From NCBI GenBank assembly GCA_016699535.1, contig CP064980.1, forward strand, positions 3,852,001 to 3,916,000: a stretch of DNA of 64,000 nt. Reading direction: 5' to 3'. A program made the translations under genes and the position numbers. Every line of letters begins with the position of its first letter. Position 1 is the first letter of the stretch. Below, piece after piece: positions 1-7,949 of this stretch. The notes under the pieces are model-generated. The model ran no database searches. It was not told the origin of the DNA and saw nothing but the letters and a program-made list of their open reading frames with translations. The stretch is from Myxococcales bacterium (GTDB lineage Bacteria; Myxococcota_A; Polyangia; Polyangiales; GCA-016699535).

Positions 1-276
1 TCCGCTCCGGGATTTGCCCGAAGCTTCAAGCCGCGGATCGAATCCACCATCGGCTTCGGTAAGTTTTCCCTCGGCTTGCTTAAGTTGCTCAAGAGCGATC
101 CGAATGTGTGGATGATGCTTTTGCACGGAACGAACTACGTCTTCAGGATGAAGGACTTGCTCTTTGCGACGCTTATCAGCTTGCTCCGCAAAAGACTCGA
201 TTGGCATAGCAAAGTTGATAAAAAGGGCAGCGACAATCCAGCACAGTAATTTGATAAAGAGAATGATGCCCTTCAT
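1..276 (-). CDS. TolC-family outer membrane efflux protein, N-terminal part (cut by window edge)
   Basis: The first 92 codons of a protein that runs off the window start. Residues 1-30 form a signal peptide (hydrophobic core LLCWIVAALFINFA, then a likely cut near ESFA-EQ). The following stretch, with VVRSVQKHHPHIRIALEQL and then GGFDPRLEASG, is typical of the start of TolC-family channel subunits, which form the outer-membrane exit duct of type I secretion and efflux systems. Its ATG overlaps the stop of the upstream HlyD-like gene (ATGA), so it is the last visible gene of an ABC-HlyD-TolC operon. The family call rests on the N-terminus alone. Confidence 0.72.
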   Translation of the reverse strand, partial: MKGIILFIKLLCWIVAALFINFAMPIESFAEQADKRRKEQVLHPEDVVRSVQKHHPHIRIALEQLKQAEGKLTEADGGFDPRLEASGKSRSG

Positions 277-1602
277 GACGAACCCTTCGTCTTGTCCGGA
301 GGCGGCGGGCTAGTAGCTGGCGGAAAACCATTGAACTGTCGCCATATTTCAAAGCCAAGTGGTACCTGGCGTAGTAGAAACCAGCCTTTCGCACGCACAC
401 CTTGCCTCAAATAGTTCGGGTTGGGCCAAGGCTCATCCTTGGGATCTGGCACCACGAGGATACGAAAATTGCCTTGGCCATCATCGGCAGCGTCTACAAA
501 GGCTACTCGACCACCGAAGGTTCCTGCGGCGACCGACGGCCACCCTGAGAACTGAATGGCAGGCCAGCCTTCGAACTGTAACCTGACTTTATAGTTGCGA
601 CGAATCAACGCCGCATCGTTACCATCCACAAAAAGTGCCACGGCGCGATCATCCACATCAGGTACCATGACGGCTAACACAGCGCCTTGTTTGACTTGTT
701 CGCCACCCTGGCGCACCAGCACCCTTAATATCGTACCGTCTGCTGGTGCGACCACAGTTTGCTGTTTCTGCCGGGCAATATCGACATCAAGACGGGCAAG
801 CGTCGCATTGGTCGAAGCGATATCGGTTTGCGCGCTTTGCAGCGATGCCTCGGCATCGGAGATGCTCGCTTGGCTTGAGGCCTGAGCCTGATTAAGATTG
901 GCGCGCTCTTGCTCGAGCTTTTGCTTCGCCGCACGCACCTCCGCTTCAGACGATTGCACTTTAGCTTGGCTTTGACGAAAAGCTAGCTCGGCAAGCTCAA
1001 GATCGCGCACTGACGCCAAGCCCTCTTCTTTAAGCTTTTGTTGCCGAGTGAAATTAATTTGGTTGGTTTCAAACTCGGCTTTGGCTGCTTGCAAATCTTG
1101 CTCTTTGGAAGCAAGTTCCTCAGTCGTGATTTGCACTTTGGCTCGCGCTGAATCGATCTGGGCGCGCTGCGAAGCACGCAAGGATGCAATCCGGGACTCA
1201 AGGTTTTCTACACGAGCGATTTGCGCGGCGTAGCGTAACTCAACAGCTGTACGTTCGTTGCCCATGCGATCCAGGAATTAGCGCATCGTTGTCAGCAAGC
1301 TCAACCACAGGCTCCCCAGCTTTGATTTTGTCACCCTCGTTAACGAACCAACGCGCTACTCGGCCATCGATCGTGGCCTCTATTTGTTGTTGACGCTGAT
1401 TCGGGACATAGGCCATGACCTGACCACTCCCTTGCACATTCTGCTGCCACGGAGCCACCAAGCAGGTAACAAAAAAAATTAGCATAGCCAGAGCAAGTGT
1501 CTTGGCAACAGGCTTGGCACTGCCTGGTGGGGGAACTAATTCCACAGCATTCATGGTTTGCACTTCGCCCAGAGGGAGCTTGGTATGTTCAAGCTCAGAC
1601 AT
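273..1602 (-). CDS. HlyD-family periplasmic adaptor, broken by a +1 frameshift
   Basis: Membrane-fusion protein linking an inner-membrane ABC exporter to a TolC channel. In the N-terminal part, residues about 33-50 are a membrane anchor and residues about 75-105 the first half of a biotinyl/lipoyl-like domain (IEATIDGRVARWFVNEGDK). The second frame carries a long coiled coil rich in Ala, Glu and Gln, then the returning lipoyl half (VVAPADGTILRVLVRQGGE) and a beta-barrel tail. The frames join near 1274: removing one C gives LILDRMGNER, the expected sequence after ELADNDA. The start at 1602 has a GAGGAGA ribosome site and overlaps the ABC gene by 8 bp. Sequencing error is more likely than decay, because both halves are otherwise intact. 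Confidence 0.85.
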
Positions 1603-3364
1603 CAACGCTCTCCTCGGAAAAATCGATGCTGCGGTCACACCAGGTGTAAAGCAAAGGCTGCTCCGACAAGGCAAGGATAGAAAGGTTTGAAAATTGTGGT
1701 AGCGAAGAAGCTAACGCCGTTTGCGCATCGGGCGGGAGCCTATCGAATACCTGATCCAAGATCACAAGAACTGGATGTCCTACCAGTACCCGAGCCAATG
1801 TCAGTCGCAGCAGTTGCCCGTAGGACAAAGGTGCTCCTTTGGGACCAAGCTCAGTGTGCAAGCCTTGTGGTAGATGGCGAATATCATTTTTGAGCCCAAC
1901 TGCATCCAGTAGCTCCCAAATGTCTTCTGAGGATAGCGTTGCATCTGCTGCGCACATGTTATCTCTAATACTTCCCGGCAGGGCCTCAGCATCTCGAACT
2001 ACCGCGACTTTTCTGCGCAGCGCATCCACCGAGATATCCCGTACGTCTCGTCCACCAAACTCCAGAATCCCGTGTTTGACCGGGCTCAGGCCGAACAAGG
2101 CATCACCGAGCGCTGTTGCAGCTTGTTCGCCTAGGCCATGCACATGAACTGATTCGTTTTGCCCCACGGCAAAAGTCAATGTGCAAACTTTCTCTATATT
2201 TTTCTGAAGTTGAAGACCTTCTGTGGCGAGCACAGGTCTATCCGTATCGAATATCAACTCGGAATCACCAACACTATCTTCTAGAGGCAAATCAAGTAGC
2301 TCGCCCATTTTATCGACTGAGGCTAAAAAGTCGTAAAAGGTTTCGACTTTCCTGCCGAGCTTGGCAATGGAAATGAGTACAGCAGTCACAATCAATTCAG
2401 CTGCCACGAGCTGACCGATGGTAAGCTGCTTGTTCATGACAAGCAGCCCTCCGATCGCAAGCAAGGTTACACTCGCAAATACCTGAATACTTAGCGCTCC
2501 AACAAACTGCCGAAACACCACCCGAAAATGACTATCGCGCTTTTGCAAATAATCCAGCGCGAGTGTATGGCTGCGTTTTTGAGCAAAGTCGCGACTTGCA
2601 TCAAGTTTAAACAGCACCGGATGTCTTGCCATTTCCTCAAGCCAACCGGCTACCGCATATTTGGCTTTGGATTCACTAATGCCGCTCTGAATTCCCCCAC
2701 GACCAAGAAAAGAAAAAACATAGACCGCGGTAACCACTAGTATAAGATCAAAGCCCAAAAGCCACGGGTGGTAAAAGGCTAGTACAGTAAGTCCAACGAC
2801 AACGATGAGTGCCGCATCAAGACCGTCGGTGAGCAAATTAGCCACGGACTTTTGTGCCAAGAAAACGTCGAAAAAACGGTTAAGTAGTTCTGGACCGTTT
2901 CTTGTTTGGAATGCACCACTCTTGACGCGCACTAGGCGGGTATTAATTTCAGCAACGATTCGCACGAAAAGTCGGCGCTGCAGCATCTCGACCACACGCA
3001 GCTGAAGCGCCCGCAAAGCCGCCCAGATCCCAAGCGCGACTGCCAATAGCGTTGAGAGCACCAGCAATGGCTGACGCAGTCCAGTAAATGCAACCGTATT
3101 GACCAACGACTGAACGGCTATGGGGACTGCCAACGAAAACAAGCCCATGGTGATGCCGTAGATGACCACGACCGTAATATCGCCACGATCCAGTTCAAGA
3201 AAGGCCCAACTTCGTTTCAAGGCATTTTTTTGATGAAAAGCCGACAAAGCCAATTGCTGGGCATACACGGGAATACTTGCGCGCGGAGAGTCAATCACGT
3301 TTTGATCCGAATGCTTTTTGCCACGAAGCTTCAAGTTTCGCCATCCTCTCAGAGAAAGAGCCAT
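1595..3364 (-). CDS. ABC exporter with fused membrane and degenerate ATPase domain
   Basis: A 589-residue half-transporter with the order of type I secretion ABC proteins but no peptidase domain. Membrane segments lie at about residues 65-120, 180-220 and 285-335; the nucleotide-binding domain is about 375-589. That domain has lost the catalytic hallmarks. The Walker A position reads GLGEQAAT (410-417) with no GKS/T, the signature is LSYGQ (513-517) and Walker B ends ILDQ (535-538) where the catalytic Glu should be. It leads an operon with HlyD- and TolC-family genes. Seen: topology and motif losses. Inference: it may need a second ATPase subunit, or it may not hydrolyse ATP. Confidence 0.85.
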   Translation of the reverse strand: MALSLRGWRNLKLRGKKHSDQNVIDSPRASIPVYAQQLALSAFHQKNALKRSWAFLELDRGDITVVVIYGITMGLFSLAVPIAVQSLVNTVAFTGLRQPLLVLSTLLAVALGIWAALRALQLRVVEMLQRRLFVRIVAEINTRLVRVKSGAFQTRNGPELLNRFFDVFLAQKSVANLLTDGLDAALIVVVGLTVLAFYHPWLLGFDLILVVTAVYVFSFLGRGGIQSGISESKAKYAVAGWLEEMARHPVLFKLDASRDFAQKRSHTLALDYLQKRDSHFRVVFRQFVGALSIQVFASVTLLAIGGLLVMNKQLTIGQLVAAELIVTAVLISIAKLGRKVETFYDFLASVDKMGELLDLPLEDSVGDSELIFDTDRPVLATEGLQLQKNIEKVCTLTFAVGQNESVHVHGLGEQAATALGDALFGLSPVKHGILEFGGRDVRDISVDALRRKVAVVRDAEALPGSIRDNMCAADATLSSEDIWELLDAVGLKNDIRHLPQGLHTELGPKGAPLSYGQLLRLTLARVLVGHPVLVILDQVFDRLPPDAQTALASSLPQFSNLSILALSEQPLLYTWCDRSIDFSEESVDV

Positions 3365-3413
3365 AACACAAATATGACATACATTTCAGGTAAGTCAATA
3401 CCGTAATCATAAA

Positions 3414-3432
3414 CATGTATTTGAAATACATG
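3414..3432. promoter_or_regulatory. Perfect 9+1+9 palindrome between divergent genes, candidate operator
   Basis: CATGTATTT-G-AAATACATG is a perfect dyad in the 91 bp between the ABC exporter start (3364, minus) and the winged-helix regulator start (3456, plus). Its size and place fit the binding site of a dimeric winged-helix regulator that controls itself and the exporter. A related half site, GACATACATTTCA, lies at about 3376-3388. Function is inferred from position and symmetry only. Confidence 0.5.
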
Positions 3433-3455
3433 AAATATAGTGCTAGATATTAACC

Positions 3456-3857
3456 ATGCACAACGATGTTCAGCATTGGTCTTTTCTCAGCAATCATGCC
3501 CACGTGCTTATTTGCATTGCCCGCGATGCGACTGTTCGTGTTCGCGACATCGCGCTGACGGTGGGCATCACTGAGCGAGCAGTTCAGCGCATTTTAGGTG
3601 AACTGGAAGATGCAAGAGTGATCCGCCGAGAACGCGAGGGGCGTCGCAACCATTACGCCATCGATGGACGCCGACATCTTCGCCACAAGCTTGAATCAAA
3701 TCATACGGTCAAAGAATTGCGATACACTGGTCCCCTAGCAATGAGCAACGAGGTATGCGTTCCAGCAGGGATCGGCTTCAACTTTCGTTTGTCGGGTGAA
3801 GTTGCCGTCGCCCTCGCCTTTGCCGTCATCACCTTCCCAATAGACATCGACTTTTGA
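3456..3857 (+). CDS. Winged helix-turn-helix transcriptional regulator
   Basis: A small DNA-binding protein. Residues about 8-75 form a MarR/ArsR-like winged helix: HWSFLSNHAHVLICIARD, then the recognition helix VGITERAVQRILGELEDA and a basic wing REREGRRNHYAI. Proteins of this type usually end about 30 residues after the wing, near the HTVKEL motif here (85). This frame instead continues for some 45 low-similarity residues that lie antisense to the end of the methyltransferase gene, a 123 bp convergent overlap. The tail may be unselected read-through. The gene is divergent from the export operon and is its likely regulator. Ligand unknown. Confidence 0.7.
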   Translation: MHNDVQHWSFLSNHAHVLICIARDATVRVRDIALTVGITERAVQRILGELEDARVIRREREGRRNHYAIDGRRHLRHKLESNHTVKELRYTGPLAMSNEVCVPAGIGFNFRLSGEVAVALAFAVITFPIDIDF

Positions 3858-4568
3858 AAAACCTACTTCGAGCAAAAGTTCTTGAAGCTCTTTGAGCTGC
3901 CAGAGCCGCCAGTCATACACGAAGGCATCTTTCATCTCACTGCCGTCAGGAAAATGAAAATGAATATGGTTGACTGTGTTCGCATCGATGGGATTGTAAA
4001 GATCTTGCTCCCAAATGTAGCTAAAGTCTTCGTGTTCCGTCTCTTCGATAAGCTCTTCTTGGGTCTCCGGACCCCCGAAATGATCAAGAATTAACATGCC
4101 GTCTTTGTGCAGCGAAGTCAGAACCGATTCGAAATACTCCGCAAGATCAGCACGCTCTTTGAAACCAAAATAGCTAAAGTTAAAGGCCACGGCAATATCA
4201 AAGTTGTGGGTCACCGTATGACGAACATCTTGCCGCAAAAGCGTTATGCGCTTTTTTTCATCCTCGTCCAAAGGATCAATGTTGTGCGTTTTGCCCCATT
4301 CTAGCACTTGTTCATCAAAATCAACACCGACAGCGCTTCGCTTTGGATCGCTCTTAGCCCAAAGCGCACACATCAAAGCAGTGCCGCAAAAGTCTTCGCG
4401 CAGTGAAAGAGGAGCGCGTCCGTTTGTTTGACGAAATACCTGCTCTAAAAATTCAATGTCGGTTTCTGGATCTTGAACCGCGCGTTGATAGAGCAGATGT
4501 TTGTCTGCTGTTTTCGCCGTAAGCCCGGATTTCGAGGCTGGTTTCTTTTTTCGTTTTGCTTCACCCAT
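3735..4568 (-). CDS. Class I SAM-dependent methyltransferase
   Basis: A 277-residue soluble protein with a Rossmann-type methyltransferase core. The SAM-binding loop is LREDFCGTALMCALWA (about 56-71), followed by the acidic strand end VGVDFDEQVLEWG and the motif IV region NFDIAVAFNFSYFGF. The N-terminus is lysine-rich (GEAKRKKKPASKSG) and could touch nucleic acid or simply be a flexible tail. The substrate cannot be read from the sequence. It sits alone between the convergent regulator and the CtpA-like protease. Confidence 0.75.
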   Translation of the reverse strand: MGEAKRKKKPASKSGLTAKTADKHLLYQRAVQDPETDIEFLEQVFRQTNGRAPLSLREDFCGTALMCALWAKSDPKRSAVGVDFDEQVLEWGKTHNIDPLDEDEKKRITLLRQDVRHTVTHNFDIAVAFNFSYFGFKERADLAEYFESVLTSLHKDGMLILDHFGGPETQEELIEETEHEDFSYIWEQDLYNPIDANTVNHIHFHFPDGSEMKDAFVYDWRLWQLKELQELLLEVGFSKVDVYWEGDDGKGEGDGNFTRQTKVEADPCWNAYLVAHC

Positions 4569-4631
4569 AATGCCAGGCGCACGATACGCGGATAGCGTAG
4601 AGTTTCAAGCTTTCTACTGATTTTTTACGAT

Positions 4632-5987
4632 TTACTTAGCAGCGATGAATGCCCGCAACACTTGATGAGCAATGCGCGCTTGATAGTCATCGTCGAAGGC
4701 GACTGCATCCGTTCCGGATAATTGCGGCAAAGTCCGCGCTTCATCACGCTTGGGTTCTGGAATCACTTTGCTTTCATCCTGAAGCGGATTGGGCAGATGC
4801 CCTTCGAGGGCTGCCTCGCTAATGCTCGATTGTGCACCTTTGGCTTTGTCGGGATCGATCTGCTCGACAATAACATCTGGCTCGATACCCTCAGCCTGAA
4901 TCGAACGGCCGGACGGCGTGTAGTATCTTGCGATGGTAAGCTTTAGCGCACTTCCGTCAGGAAACTCATTGATCGTTTGCACGCTGCCTTTGCCGAAGCT
5001 TCGCAACCCTACAATTGTCGCACGCTTGTTGTCTTGCAATGCTCCGGAGACGATTTCAGCAGCACTTGCTGAATACTGATTGATCAAAACAACCATGGGC
5101 CATTCTGGACGGGTACCTGCCGCATTCGCAGTGGCTTCATGAATAAGCACTCCACCTCGACCTCGCGTGGTTACGATAGTGCCGCGCGATAAAAACTCAT
5201 CACTCACGCCTATGGCCTCATCAAGAAGGCCACCTGGATTGTTTCGCAAATCAAGAATCAGGCCTTGAATGCCGCCGTTTTTTGCAGCACGGGATGCAGC
5301 CTCATCGAGCGCTCGGCGAAGTTCGGTTGTGGTGGTTTTCTGAAAAGCTTTAAGTTGCAGGTAGACAACTTGATCGGCGAGCAGGCGCGCTTCGACGGCA
5401 TGCACACGAATAATCTCACGGCGTAAAGTCATGTCCACCACTTGTTGGCTCTTTTGACGACGCAACCTAAAGTGAACGGGCGTTCCAGGCTCGCCTCGCA
5501 TCAAACGAATCGCTTCACTAATAGGCATGTCTCGCGCTTCTTGCCGTTCGATAAATACAAAACGATCACCGGGTTCGATGCGTGCACGTTCAGCAGGGCC
5601 TCCATCAAAGACGCCAACAACAGTCAACCAACCATCGGATGCATCGATTTCCACACCTATGCCACCAAAGCGACCTTCGGTGTCTGCATTCAGCACACGA
5701 TAGGCTTGCGGATCCATGTAAGCGGAATGTGGGTCGAGCTCCAACACCATGCCACGCACTGCACCCTGAATGAGTTTGTCCTGATCGGGCTCATCAACGT
5801 AGCTGCGTTCCACGTAGGCCAAAGCTTGAGCAAACACCCCTAAGTTGCGGTAGGGGCTGGCCGAAGTTGGCAAAGCAGCCGCTATGGTGCTGGCAAAGGC
5901 GGCTCCGCAGGCAAAAGCCAGCACGAGGGCCAAAGCCGCTGAAACTCGCTTTTTTATCGGTATTTTGTTCATTTTTTGAAGAATCAT
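4632..5987 (-). CDS. ctpA: C-terminal processing peptidase (S41 family, CtpA/Prc-like)
   Basis: Periplasmic serine protease that trims or degrades proteins from their C-termini. An N-terminal signal or anchor segment lies at residues 14-38. Then come the family region SYVDEPDQDKLIQGAVRGM, a PDZ domain (about 100-185) and the S41 catalytic domain. The nucleophile is Ser308 in NQYSASAAEI and the general base Lys333 in RSFGKGSVQ, with the 25-residue Ser-Lys spacing known for Prc. Residue numbers use the ATG at 5987; an in-frame ATG at 5972 gives a more usual signal peptide start (MNKIPIKKRV). A polar C-terminal tail follows the catalytic domain. Confidence 0.92.
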   Translation of the reverse strand: MILQKMNKIPIKKRVSAALALVLAFACGAAFASTIAAALPTSASPYRNLGVFAQALAYVERSYVDEPDQDKLIQGAVRGMVLELDPHSAYMDPQAYRVLNADTEGRFGGIGVEIDASDGWLTVVGVFDGGPAERARIEPGDRFVFIERQEARDMPISEAIRLMRGEPGTPVHFRLRRQKSQQVVDMTLRREIIRVHAVEARLLADQVVYLQLKAFQKTTTTELRRALDEAASRAAKNGGIQGLILDLRNNPGGLLDEAIGVSDEFLSRGTIVTTRGRGGVLIHEATANAAGTRPEWPMVVLINQYSASAAEIVSGALQDNKRATIVGLRSFGKGSVQTINEFPDGSALKLTIARYYTPSGRSIQAEGIEPDVIVEQIDPDKAKGAQSSISEAALEGHLPNPLQDESKVIPEPKRDEARTLPQLSGTDAVAFDDDYQARIAHQVLRAFIAAK

Positions 5988-6120
5988 CGTCCAGACCTGT
6001 ACGCCCCAGTTCCAGCTACACTATAACGAATTTGCAGAGTTGTGGATCCGTAGGACGCTGTGCGTTACGCTAATTTCTCAGGGTACACTCTACCCCAATA
6101 TCACGAAGGGATACTTGACT

Positions 6121-6339
6121 ATGGCAGGAAGCGACAAAAGAAAGCAGAGCCTTTATTTTCCAGAGGCAATGCTCCAAGACATCCAAACTGAAGCAACCCG
6201 ACTCGACCGCTCACTTTCTTGGATCGTGCAGCGTTGTGTCAAGCTCGGGCTCTCAGAAATCCGCAAATTACCATCAGTGAACGAGATTCCTGGCGGCGCG
6301 GACGATGAAAAAGAGCTTCAGCAAAGCGCTGAGAATTAA
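6121..6339 (+). CDS. TIGR04563 family small protein (RHH-like)
   Basis: A 72-residue protein matching the remembered pattern of a myxobacterial family: DKRKQSLYFPEAMLQDIQTE, then ATRLDRSLSWIVQRCVKLG. The beta strand KQSLYFP followed by two helices resembles a ribbon-helix-helix DNA-binding fold, so a regulatory role is possible but unproven. The start at 6121 is chosen over longer in-frame options because homology begins there and AAGGG lies just upstream. It stands alone between two genes on the other strand. Confidence 0.75.
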   Translation: MAGSDKRKQSLYFPEAMLQDIQTEATRLDRSLSWIVQRCVKLGLSEIRKLPSVNEIPGGADDEKELQQSAEN

Positions 6340-6379
6340 GACACAACCTTGGAGTCCTGACCGAGGGCTCGGAGATAAT

Positions 6380-6457
6380 CAGAATCCCTGATGTTTTTGG
6401 CGTGACGAAGCGATACAGGGGTATCGGCGAGAAACAGTGGAAACATCAGGGATTCTG
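6380..6457. repeat. Nested palindrome with 17 bp perfect arms
   Basis: CAGAATCCCTGATGTTT (6380-6396) is repeated perfectly in inverted orientation at 6441-6457. The 44 bp between them contain a second hairpin, CGATAC-AGGG-GTATCG. It lies between the convergent ends of the TIGR04563 gene and the nucleoside transporter gene and could act as a bidirectional terminator or be a member of the palindromic element group in this window. Confidence 0.7.
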
Positions 6458-6556
6458 AGGGTTACGAGATCGACGGGAGTGACTTCAAGATTACGTCTTG
6501 CGCTTGCTCCGATGAGAGCAGAACTCATCGGAGCGAGCAATCGCTCTAGCAATATT

Positions 6557-7945
6557 TCAAATAGCCAGTAGGCCGGCCACTGAGGCTGTCATAAATGTCG
6601 CTAAGGTTCCGCCGAGCATGGCGCGCATGCCCAGGTGCGCGAGGTCTGCGCGACGCTCGGGTGCAAGGCTGCCGATGCCGCCGATTTGGATTGCGATCGA
6701 TCCAAGGTTGGCAAAGCCGCAGAGTGCATAGGCGACAATGGTCGAAGAGCGCGGATGCAATTGCTGCGTAGCCGAGTTTAGGATTTCTCCTAGATGGCCG
6801 TAAGCCACAAACTCATTGAGAACAAGCTTTTCACCAAGCAAGCCAGCAACCGTAGCGCAGTCTTGCAAGGGCACACCCATCACAAAAGCAAAAGGCCAAA
6901 ACAGGTAGCCCAAAATCCGTTGCAAGGTCCACGGATTCCAACTGAGAAAATCAGCGGCAGGAAGATGGCCCAAGCGAATGGCCTGATCGATGCATTGTCC
7001 GTAACCAGCAGCTCCTTTGGGCTCAACGCAACCTTGCGGAAGGCCAATGCCAAGTTTGCCAAGAGCGAGCGCGGCATCCTTCCACACGGCTTGGTTGTGC
7101 CAAAGCGCAGGCAGCGCCAAGAAATAATTCAGCATGGCTACCAAAGCGACAAAGGCTAAAAGCATAGCGCCGACATTCAGAGCCAAACGCATGCCATCAC
7201 CGGCGCCTCGCGTGGCGGCATCAATGCCGTTGACGTCTTGTTTTTCAACGTGAACCGACAGCGAGTTGGCCGTTTCGGATGGTTTGGTTTCAGGAACCAT
7301 GACCTTGGCGACAACCAGGGCGGCCGGTGCGTTCATCACGCTTGCTGCAACAAGGTGCCCGGCAATATCGGGGAAACTCATCCGCAACATACCGACATAG
7401 GCCGCAAGCACGCCCCCTGCCACGGTGGCAAAGCCGCTGACCATCACCGTCATAAGCTCCGATTGAGTCATGCCAGCTAAAAACGGTCGAACAACCAAAG
7501 GGGCCTCGGTTTGCCCAACAAAAATGTTTGAAGTGACACACACGGTTTCAGAGCCCGAAGTGCGCATCGTGCGTTGCATGGCCCAAGCCATGCCTTTGAC
7601 AATGCGCTGCATCACGCCGTAGTGATAGAGCAAGGCCATCAAGGAGGAAAAGAATACTATCGTTGGCAGCACGTTCAACGCAAAGGTGAACTCATCGTCG
7701 AGATACTTTCCAAAGATGAAGCGCGCTCCATCGGTGGTGAAACTCAAGAGTTGATTGACAGCACCATTGAGGTTTGAAAAAAGCCATTGCCCAGCTGAGC
7801 TGCGTAAAACAAACACGCCAAAGCAAAGCTGGAGGCCTACCCCCCAAATCACAATACGCCAGGGGACTTTGCGTTTGTGGCTTGACATAAGCCAAGCGCA
7901 GCCAATCATGAACACAACACCGAATAATGAAATGAGACGTTCCAC
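6557..7945 (-). CDS. Concentrative nucleoside transporter (CNT/NupC family)
   Basis: Inner-membrane symporter that takes up nucleosides with protons or sodium. The protein has about ten hydrophobic segments and the CNT features: N-terminal ERLISLFGVVFMIG, the gate and nucleoside domain with VFVGQTEAPLVVRPFL, then VSGFATVAGGVLAAYVG and the C-terminal FANLGSIAIQIGGIG. I place the start at the GTG at 7945 because family members begin with this ERLISL-type helix; an ATG at 7978 would overlap the acyl-CoA synthetase gene. The gene follows the synthetase stop by 4 bp, so the two may be co-transcribed. Confidence 0.88.
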   Translation of the reverse strand: MERLISLFGVVFMIGCAWLMSSHKRKVPWRIVIWGVGLQLCFGVFVLRSSAGQWLFSNLNGAVNQLLSFTTDGARFIFGKYLDDEFTFALNVLPTIVFFSSLMALLYHYGVMQRIVKGMAWAMQRTMRTSGSETVCVTSNIFVGQTEAPLVVRPFLAGMTQSELMTVMVSGFATVAGGVLAAYVGMLRMSFPDIAGHLVAASVMNAPAALVVAKVMVPETKPSETANSLSVHVEKQDVNGIDAATRGAGDGMRLALNVGAMLLAFVALVAMLNYFLALPALWHNQAVWKDAALALGKLGIGLPQGCVEPKGAAGYGQCIDQAIRLGHLPAADFLSWNPWTLQRILGYLFWPFAFVMGVPLQDCATVAGLLGEKLVLNEFVAYGHLGEILNSATQQLHPRSSTIVAYALCGFANLGSIAIQIGGIGSLAPERRADLAHLGMRAMLGGTLATFMTASVAGLLAI

Positions 7946-7949
7946 AGTT

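Noticed and set aside
273..1602. HlyD gene treated as two separate genes
   Set aside because: Both frames are complementary parts of one adaptor and join after removal of a single C.
5442..5843. Plus-strand frame inside ctpA
   Set aside because: It is antisense to a well-conserved protease with all catalytic residues; no ribosome site.
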